A program made the position numbers and the translations under genes. Below the pieces are notes generated by a model. The model was not told the origin of the DNA. It saw only the letters and a list, made by a program, of their open reading frames with translations, and searched no databases. Below are positions 1 through 4,726 of a stretch of 5,827 nucleotides of DNA, piece after piece (position 1 is the first letter of the stretch; the number at the start of each line of letters is the position of its first letter). Origin of the DNA: Candidatus Omnitrophota bacterium (lineage in GTDB: Bacteria; Omnitrophota; Gorgyraeia; Zapsychrales; JANLHA01); contig JAHFFS010000103.1 of the NCBI GenBank assembly GCA_023247815.1, positions 1 to 5,827 of the forward strand. The letters are read 5' to 3'.

Positions 1-130
1 AATCACAAATCTCTTTGATCTGAGCGGCGATCGAAGCGCACATCTCCGCGTCAATACCGTGCTGCTGAGCGCCCATCATGGCCTCGCCACTCAACTTCAA
101 AACGATCGTCTTATAAACAGGTTTACTCAA
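1..130 (-). CDS. pyrH: UMP kinase, N-terminal 43 codons (partial, runs off the left edge)
   Basis: UMP kinase phosphorylates UMP to UDP with ATP in the cytoplasm, a step of pyrimidine nucleotide synthesis. Only the first 43 codons are in the window. They read MSKPVYKTIVLKLSGEAMMG and onward, and contain the K-L-S-G-E phosphate-binding signature that opens bacterial PyrH proteins (compare YKRILLKLSGEAL in E. coli). The start is a TTG at 130-128: the same frame meets TAG three codons upstream, and the first ATG (codon 18) would remove the signature. A purine-rich AGGAGAGG (138-131) directly precedes it. The gene overlaps the tsf stop by 8 bases, so translation is probably coupled. The order rpsB-tsf-pyrH is widely conserved in bacteria, usually followed by frr, which would lie outside the window. 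The identification is firm despite the short stretch, because motif and gene order agree. Confidence 0.93.
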   Translation of the reverse strand, partial: MSKPVYKTIVLKLSGEAMMGAQQHGIDAEMCASIAAQIKEICD

Positions 131-656
131 CCTCTCCTACCTTGTAGCGCTTGAAACGGCTGATGACGATATTCTCGCCAATTTTTCCAATCAAACCGGT
201 CAAAATATCCTGGATCGTCGTCCCCTGATCCTTAACAAAAGGCTGATTCAGCAGACAACTTTCTTTGATAAAAGATTTTTGATCCGGTTGTTGATTTAAC
301 AGATCTTGCGGCACGTCAGCTTCCTTAATATACACTGGATTCATCGCCGCGATATGCATGGCCACATCTTTGCAAAACCGGCAAAAATCTTCGTTTCGGG
401 CCACAAAGTCGGTCTCACAATTCACTTCCAAGAGAACCGCGATCTTGTTGCCAGCGTGCACGTAAGAATCAACGCGGCCTTCCTTTGCCACCCTCGAACT
501 CTTCTTGGCTGCCATTTCCCTGTTCTTCTCCAAAAGGATCGCTTTGGCTCGATTGAAATCCCCCTTAGCCTCTTCCAAGGCCTTCTTACAATCAATCACT
601 CCGCAAGAGGTCAATTCTCGCAGCTCTTTGATCTGATCTAATGATTCCATCTTCAT
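123..656 (-). CDS. tsf: Elongation factor Ts, short form (177 aa)
   Basis: EF-Ts is the guanine-nucleotide exchange factor of EF-Tu: it releases GDP so that EF-Tu can rebind GTP. Residues 4-50 form the N-terminal UBA-like domain (IKELRELTSCGVIDCKKALE). The conserved NCETDFVARN lies at 79-88, where the TDFV residues contact EF-Tu, followed by the DVAMHIAAMNP block at 97-107. The C-terminal block LLNQPFVKD (135-143) and KIGENIVISRF (158-168) is also intact. It belongs to the short class without the coiled-coil insertion of E. coli EF-Ts (283 aa). It is shorter still than Thermus EF-Ts (about 196 aa as I recall it): the helical stretch that normally carries a GKP...EK(I)..GRL motif is missing between about residues 118 and 134. 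The ATG at 656 has AGGAG (667-663) six bases upstream. It lies 77 bases downstream of rpsB. No frameshift or stop is seen, so it is read as a functional short variant. Confidence 0.95.
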   Translation of the reverse strand: MKMESLDQIKELRELTSCGVIDCKKALEEAKGDFNRAKAILLEKNREMAAKKSSRVAKEGRVDSYVHAGNKIAVLLEVNCETDFVARNEDFCRFCKDVAMHIAAMNPVYIKEADVPQDLLNQQPDQKSFIKESCLLNQPFVKDQGTTIQDILTGLIGKIGENIVISRFKRYKVGEVE

Positions 657-679
657 ACTTATCTCCTGACTATGATTGA

Positions 680-704
680 TGCTGAAAGATTGAAATCTTC
701 AGCA
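680..704 (-). promoter_or_regulatory. Stem-loop in the rpsB-tsf intergenic spacer
   Basis: The 77-base gap between rpsB and tsf contains an inverted repeat. The arms are TGCTGAAAGAT (680-690) and ATCTTCAGCA (695-704), giving ten base pairs with one bulged A and a four-base loop. On the transcribed (minus) strand no run of U follows, so it is not a standard intrinsic terminator. It could be an attenuator, an RNA-processing site or a stabiliser that sets the S2 to EF-Ts ratio, but these roles are inference. It ends about 12 bases before the tsf Shine-Dalgarno sequence. Confidence 0.5.
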
Positions 705-733
705 CCCATTCAATTCTGATATTGAAATGACGA

Positions 734-1579
734 TTATCCCTTAGCGCCATCCGGCGCGGCATGCGCCCGGACGGATTCCGATACGGCCGAATTTTTTGCG
801 GATTCTTTTGCCGCCGACTTTCCCTGAATAGTGGGAATAACGGCCGGAACCTTTTCCACTGCTTCTTTTTTCTTTCTTAAACTTTCAGCGTCGAGGAACT
901 GGGTCCTTCCTTCCACAATCGCATCAGCAATCACCGAGGTAATATACCGGACCGCTTTCAGAGCGTCGTCATTGCCCGGGATGGGATAGAGCACCAAGTC
1001 CGGATCACAATTGGTATCAAGCAGACCAATCACTGGAATTTGCAAACGGTTCGCTTCCTGGACCGCGATCTCTTCGCGTTTGGTATCAACAATAAAAAGT
1101 GCTGTTGGCAAAGTCTTCATTTCCCGCATACCACCCAGATCGCGCAACAATTTTTCCTTTTCCTTTTTGAGAATGCTGACTTCCTTCTTTTTCAAATTTT
1201 CAAACACACCGTCTTTTTCCATTTTTTCGATGCGTTCCAATTTGGCAAATGACAATTTAACGGTTTGAAAATTGGTCATCAGCCCACCCATCCAACGAAC
1301 ACTGACATAAGGCATGCCGGCCCGCTGAGCTTCCTGTTCGATCACATCCTTGGCCTGCTTTTTTGTCCCGACAAAAAGGATGTGCCCGCCTTTGGAGGTG
1401 AGATCACGGGCGTAATCAAAGGCCCGATCAAGATATTCTTTGGTTTTCTCGAGATCAATGATGTAGATGCCGCTGCGTTCACCAAAAATAAATCGCTGCA
1501 TCTTCGGATTCCAGCGACGGGTTTGATGTCCAAAATGAACACCACTTTCAAGCAATTTCTTTAAGACTTCTTCTGCCAT
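734..1579 (-). CDS. rpsB: 30S ribosomal protein S2
   Basis: S2 is a protein of the small ribosomal subunit, one of the last to join during 30S assembly; it sits between head and body and helps recruit S1. The 281-residue product has the family's hallmarks: LLESGVHFGHQTRRWNPKM near the N terminus (10-28), IYIIDLEKT (39-47), GTKKQAK (71-77), the VRWMGGLMTNFQT block (94-106), GGM at 149-151, LFIVDTKREE (161-170) and the PVIGLLDTNCDPD block (182-194) followed by IPGNDDA. The conserved fold ends near residue 230. The last 50 or so residues are a Lys/Ala/Ser/Glu-rich, probably disordered tail, which makes it longer than E. coli S2 (241 aa). Two ATG codons are adjacent (1582 and 1579). The second is chosen because AAGGAG (1590-1585) is only 2 bases from the first but 5 from the second, and S2 proteins usually begin MA. 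It is the first gene of the rpsB-tsf-pyrH operon. Confidence 0.97.
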   Translation of the reverse strand: MAEEVLKKLLESGVHFGHQTRRWNPKMQRFIFGERSGIYIIDLEKTKEYLDRAFDYARDLTSKGGHILFVGTKKQAKDVIEQEAQRAGMPYVSVRWMGGLMTNFQTVKLSFAKLERIEKMEKDGVFENLKKKEVSILKKEKEKLLRDLGGMREMKTLPTALFIVDTKREEIAVQEANRLQIPVIGLLDTNCDPDLVLYPIPGNDDALKAVRYITSVIADAIVEGRTQFLDAESLRKKKEAVEKVPAVIPTIQGKSAAKESAKNSAVSESVRAHAAPDGAKG

Positions 1580-1774
1580 CATAACTCCTTCTCATTTTCA
1601 CCTATAGGCGGGAGATCCTAGATTTGACTAGAATACAATCAAGTGAATATAGATGATTACCTGTTATTCGAATTTCCTCAGATGGGTTAAGGCTGCACCA
1701 GCAAACCTTACCATGGATGCACACAACATCCTCATTCAGACTCTTTCACTTCATGCCAGAGCCAGGTCCGAAGA
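1580..1774 (-). promoter_or_regulatory. Structured 5' leader of rpsB (candidate autoregulatory RNA)
   Basis: From the predicted transcription start (about 1774) to the rpsB start there are about 195 untranslated bases, long for a simple leader. Two abutting hairpins are visible on the minus strand. The first pairs GGATG (1731-1727) with CATCC (1719-1715) around a 7-base loop. The second pairs ATGG (1714-1711) with CCAT (1685-1682), TAAGG (1710-1706) with CCTTA (1692-1688) and TGC (1703-1701) with GCA (1696-1694), closed by a TGGT loop. Near the start codon CTCC (1614-1611) could weakly pair with the GGAG of the ribosome binding site. Autoregulation of rpsB-tsf by S2 through a leader structure is known in gammaproteobacteria; a similar role here is inference. 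I do not recognise it as a named riboswitch. No tRNA, terminator or convincing small gene was found in the 1583-1865 spacer. Confidence 0.55.
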
Positions 1775-1780
1775 ACATAA

Positions 1781-1809
1781 AGTATACAAAATAATCATTT
1801 TCATTGCAA
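1781..1809 (-). promoter_or_regulatory. Sigma-70-type promoter of the rpsB-tsf-pyrH operon
   Basis: On the minus strand TTGCAA (1809-1804) is followed, after exactly 17 bases, by TATACT (1786-1781). These match the -35 consensus TTGACA at 4 of 6 positions and the -10 consensus TATAAT at 5 of 6, with AT-rich DNA between them. The predicted start of transcription is about 1774. It lies between the end of the exporter gene and rpsB, where an operon promoter is expected. Confidence 0.7.
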
Positions 1810-1865
1810 CTGTTTATTTGGGAAGGAGTTTTGTGTTTGCTGGATTTGCCGCGAAGACCTGGGGA

Positions 1866-3662
1866 TCAAACCTGAAAACCGCTCGTCTCATAAAGCCGCT
1901 TATACAGTTCGCTGGTATTCAGCAACTCACTATGCTTGCCCATACCTTCGATACGGCCATTTTTTAGAACCACAATCTTATCCGCTTTCTTGATCGTTGC
2001 TAACCGGTGGGCGATGGCGATGACCGTACGTCCTTGCATCAAGAGATCAAGTGCTTCTTGGACAAATTTTTCTGATTCGGAATCCAGCTGCGAGGTTGCC
2101 TCATCCAGAATCAAAATGGCAGGGTCTTTCAAAACCGCCCGGGCAATTGTAAGACGCTGTTTCTCGCCACCGGACAAACGAAAACCCCGGTCCCCGACAA
2201 TGGTTTGATATTGTTTGGGCAGTTCCATGATGAAAGAATGGGCATAGGCTTTTCTGGCGGCCTCTTCGACTTCCTGCTTACTTGCTGACCGGGTCCCATA
2301 AGCAATGTTGTTATAAACCGTATCGTTAAATAAGAATGTGTCCTGCGAAACAATCCCGATCTGCAAACGCAGTGACTGGAACGTGGCTGCCCTGACATCC
2401 ATTCCGTCGATTGTGACCCTTCCCTGAAACGGATCATAAAACCGCGGGATCAGGTTCGCGAGTGTCGATTTTCCGGTCCCGGTGGGCCCAACGATCGCGA
2501 CCAATTCCCCGACTTTGATGTCGAGGTCGATATCTTTTAAGACCTCGTCCCCTTGCTTTTCATAACGGAAATGAACATGATCAAACGAAATCCGGTCATG
2601 GATAACGGGGATGTCTTTGGCATCCGGGGCTTCTTTGACTGTTGCTTGCTCGTCGAGGATGAGATAAATCCGATCATTCGCGGCCAAGGCCTGCTGGGTC
2701 ACAGCATTGACGTTACCCAATTTTTTGATCGGACTGATGATCGACATCATCGAGGCAAAAAACAAAACAAAAATCCCAAAGGAAAGCTGGCCGTCCATCA
2801 CCTGCCGGCCTAACCAAAAAATGATCGTGATCCCGCAAACGACACCGAAAATTTCCGTGATCGGCGGCAACACCAATAGCCGTTTGACCGCCTTCATCCG
2901 CAGTTTATAAAATTCGTGATTTTGTCTGCCAAAACGATTGATCTCTTCTTTTTCCGTGCAAAACGCCTTAACCACCCTGATCCCGGAAATGGTTTCCAAG
3001 AGGATGGAGTTGATGTCCGCCATACGCTCCTGCGACTGGCGGGCGAGTTTTCGCAGCTTGCGGCCAATCTGGGTCATGGGCCAGATGATCACTGGAAATA
3101 CCAAAAAGACAATAAGCGCTGCCTTAACATGAATCATAAACGCGGTGATCAAAAAGCCAACTACCGTAAACGTCTGGACGAACAGATCGGTGATGCTGTA
3201 AGAAACAGCATTTTCAATCACCAGCACGTCGTGGGTGATCCGCGACATCAACTCACCGGTGCGCTTCTCGCTGAAATAATCCAAAGACAACGACTGAATT
3301 TTATCATAAAGCCTTTGCCGGACATCCCGCAAAATCCGCTGGGCGACGTCGTTCATCAAAAATTGATATAGGTAGGTGAACATGTGCTTAACAATCATGC
3401 CGACCAAAATAACAAGCGGCATAATTTTCAGCAAGGTTTCTGGAGGCTGACTATTCAGATAGGTAATGGCATGGGTGAGGAAGGCCGGCAGTTTGTTCGG
3501 GACCACGATCGGCTGCTTGTTGAGGATGCGGTCTAAAAGCGGCACCAAAAGTGAAATCTCAAAGACCTTAAACATGCTGGAGACAACCATGGCCGCGACC
3601 GCCAAACTGAATAGCTTTTTATAGTCTTTAAGAAAACTGATAAGCCGGGTGTAATTCGTCAT
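1866..3662 (-). CDS. msbA: MsbA-type ABC exporter (fused permease and ATPase; probable lipid A-core flippase)
   Basis: This 598-residue half-transporter would dimerise in the inner membrane and use ATP to flip a lipid or export a hydrophobic substrate. Residues 1-310 form the six-helix type-I exporter membrane domain, with hydrophobic stretches near 17-42, 79-100, 155-200 and 266-310. The first coupling region DYFSEKRTGELMSRITHD (128-145) and a SGIRVVKAF segment (226-234) are visible. The nucleotide-binding domain has an A-loop Tyr (367), Walker A GPTGTGKST (392-400), Q-loop Gln440, signature LSGGEKQ (496-502), Walker B ILILDEAT (516-523), D-loop SQLD (524-527) and H-loop His552, so all ATPase residues are intact. 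Length and N terminus match MsbA. The lipid A assignment rests on the divergent lpxB module; a generic multidrug or lipid exporter is possible. The ATG at 3662 has no clear Shine-Dalgarno sequence, but the N-terminal sequence fits the family. No intrinsic terminator follows, so some readthrough into rpsB is possible. Confidence 0.85.
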   Translation of the reverse strand: MTNYTRLISFLKDYKKLFSLAVAAMVVSSMFKVFEISLLVPLLDRILNKQPIVVPNKLPAFLTHAITYLNSQPPETLLKIMPLVILVGMIVKHMFTYLYQFLMNDVAQRILRDVRQRLYDKIQSLSLDYFSEKRTGELMSRITHDVLVIENAVSYSITDLFVQTFTVVGFLITAFMIHVKAALIVFLVFPVIIWPMTQIGRKLRKLARQSQERMADINSILLETISGIRVVKAFCTEKEEINRFGRQNHEFYKLRMKAVKRLLVLPPITEIFGVVCGITIIFWLGRQVMDGQLSFGIFVLFFASMMSIISPIKKLGNVNAVTQQALAANDRIYLILDEQATVKEAPDAKDIPVIHDRISFDHVHFRYEKQGDEVLKDIDLDIKVGELVAIVGPTGTGKSTLANLIPRFYDPFQGRVTIDGMDVRAATFQSLRLQIGIVSQDTFLFNDTVYNNIAYGTRSASKQEVEEAARKAYAHSFIMELPKQYQTIVGDRGFRLSGGEKQRLTIARAVLKDPAILILDEATSQLDSESEKFVQEALDLLMQGRTVIAIAHRLATIKKADKIVVLKNGRIEGMGKHSELLNTSELYKRLYETSGFQV

Positions 3663-3704
3663 ATCTTGTGGAGTTGTAATAAGTTGACGTTTTTGGAAGT
3701 ATCG

Positions 3705-3733
3705 ACTTTAGCATAGCAATTGACTTTTGTCGA
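3705..3733 (-). promoter_or_regulatory. Candidate promoter for the msbA-type exporter gene
   Basis: On the minus strand TCGACA (3733-3728) is separated by 17 bases from TAAAGT (3710-3705). These match the -35 consensus at 5 of 6 and the -10 consensus at 4 of 6 positions. The predicted start, about 3698, leaves a 36-base leader without a recognisable ribosome binding site. It overlaps the core of the rightward promoter (3720-3748). It is weaker than that one, and other -10 choices nearby (TATGCT, GATACT) lack a partner at good spacing. Confidence 0.5.
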
Positions 3734-3748
3734 GGTATTTGTTATAGT
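3720..3748 (+). promoter_or_regulatory. Near-consensus promoter of the oxidoreductase-lpxB operon, predicted to give leaderless mRNA
   Basis: TTGACT (3720-3725) and TATAGT (3743-3748) each match the sigma-70 consensus at 5 of 6 positions and are separated by exactly 17 bases. Only six bases lie between the -10 box and the ATG at 3755, so the expected transcription start (about 7 bases past the -10) falls on the start codon itself. No Shine-Dalgarno sequence is present between promoter and ATG, as expected for a leaderless message. Confidence 0.75.
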
Positions 3749-3754
3749 TGCGGC

Positions 3755-4726
3755 ATGAAAAAACTCAATGTCGCGATCGTCGGTATTGGGCACCTGGGAT
3801 CGAAACATCTGAAAGTCTTACACGAACTTTCCGACCGAGTCAATATTGTTGGAATCTGCGATACCAAGGCCGAACGGACCGAACGCTTGGCCAGCCACTA
3901 TCATGTTCCGGTTTTTGAAGATTACCGCGACCTGGCCGGCAAGATTGACGCGGTCAATATCTGTGTTCCCACGATCCTTCACCACGAAATTGGAAAATTC
4001 TTTCTGGAACAGGGTGTTCATACCTTCATTGAAAAACCGATCAGCATCACCGTTGAACAGGCCGATGAGCTGATCGCGCTTGCCAAACTGAAAAACCGCA
4101 AATTGCAGGTCGGACATGTCGAACGTTTCAATTCCGCCTTTTTAGCCATCAAGCACTTTGCCAAAGATCCGCTCTTCATTGAGTCGCACCGGTTGAATCA
4201 ATTCACACAACGATCCTTGGACATCGGGGTCGTCATGGACCTCATGATCCACGACATCGACATCATTTTAGGCCTTAACCAGTGCGCGGTTAAAGATGTG
4301 CACGCCGTTGGGATCCATGTTTTAACTGAATTGGAAGATATCGCGAGTGTGCGGATCATTTTTGAAAATGGCTGTGTCTGCAACCTCACTGCCAGCCGAG
4401 TTTCCGACGAGGTCATGCGCAAAATCCGTATCTTTTTGCACAACACTTATATCTCGCTGGATTATGTTCAGCAGGAGGCCTTCATTTATAAAAAAAATGG
4501 CGCGCAAATCCTCAAGCAGGCCCTGCCGATTGAAAAAGAAGAACCGCTTAAAAAAGAACTGGAATCGTTCATTCATTGCATCAACAACGACGAGCAGCCC
4601 ATTGTTTCAGGGATCGAGGCTCGCCAGGCCTTGGCCCTCGCTATTCACATCATTCAAAATATCCAAGAGACCCGCAAACAGATCCTGGCCCGAGTGCCGG
4701 TCACCGCGGCCCCGCTTTCCCTATGA
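3755..4726 (+). CDS. Gfo/Idh/MocA-family oxidoreductase (GnnA-like; possible UDP-GlcNAc 3-dehydrogenase)
   Basis: This 323-residue cytoplasmic enzyme has the two-domain Gfo/Idh/MocA layout. An N-terminal Rossmann fold starts at residue 4 with the dinucleotide loop GIGHLG (10-15) and an Asp36 placed to bind the adenosine ribose, which favours NAD over NADP. EKP (93-95) supplies the catalytic Lys94. A GHVERFNSA block (120-128) and a D-x3-H pair (Asp162, His166 in VMDLMIHDIDI) complete the usual catalytic set, followed by the alpha/beta substrate domain. It overlaps lpxB by four bases. In Acidithiobacillus, GnnA, a member of this family, is encoded with gnnB between lpxA and lpxB and oxidises the 3-OH of UDP-GlcNAc for 3-amino lipid A. 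That role is inferred here from position and family; no GnnB aminotransferase is in the window. Other sugar-nucleotide dehydrogenase roles remain possible. The start has no ribosome binding site, but the Rossmann strand fixes it. Confidence 0.9.
   Translation: MKKLNVAIVGIGHLGSKHLKVLHELSDRVNIVGICDTKAERTERLASHYHVPVFEDYRDLAGKIDAVNICVPTILHHEIGKFFLEQGVHTFIEKPISITVEQADELIALAKLKNRKLQVGHVERFNSAFLAIKHFAKDPLFIESHRLNQFTQRSLDIGVVMDLMIHDIDIILGLNQCAVKDVHAVGIHVLTELEDIASVRIIFENGCVCNLTASRVSDEVMRKIRIFLHNTYISLDYVQQEAFIYKKNGAQILKQALPIEKEEPLKKELESFIHCINNDEQPIVSGIEARQALALAIHIIQNIQETRKQILARVPVTAAPLSL

Noticed and set aside
260..320. LLNQ occurring twice in EF-Ts around the contracted region, considered as the scar of a repeat-mediated deletion
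   Set aside because: Recombination between repeats would leave one copy, not two, and a four-residue match is easily chance.
1682..1714. Strong hairpin considered as an intrinsic terminator of the exporter transcript
   Set aside because: No run of U follows on either strand, and the hairpin lies downstream of the rpsB promoter, so it fits a leader element better.
1660..1730. Possible tRNA gene, suggested by TTCGAAT near 1669 and the hairpins upstream
   Set aside because: The bases flanking TTCGAAT do not form a T stem, and no acceptor or anticodon arm can be drawn.
1755..1775. Plus-strand CAGGTCCGAAG resembling part of the bacterial SRP RNA core
   Set aside because: The essential continuation (GGAAGCAGCC) and the pairing arm are absent, and the stretch overlaps the start of the rpsB transcript on the other strand.
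1653..1967. Plus-strand open frame of 104 codons across the spacer and the 3' end of the exporter gene
   Set aside because: It lies antisense to the rpsB leader and promoter and to the end of msbA, has no ribosome binding site or promoter, and its translation resembles no family I know.
2916..3371. Plus-strand open frame of 151 codons inside the exporter gene
   Set aside because: It is antisense to a strongly conserved membrane domain. The composition is explained by the codon pattern of the real gene and there is no recognisable domain.
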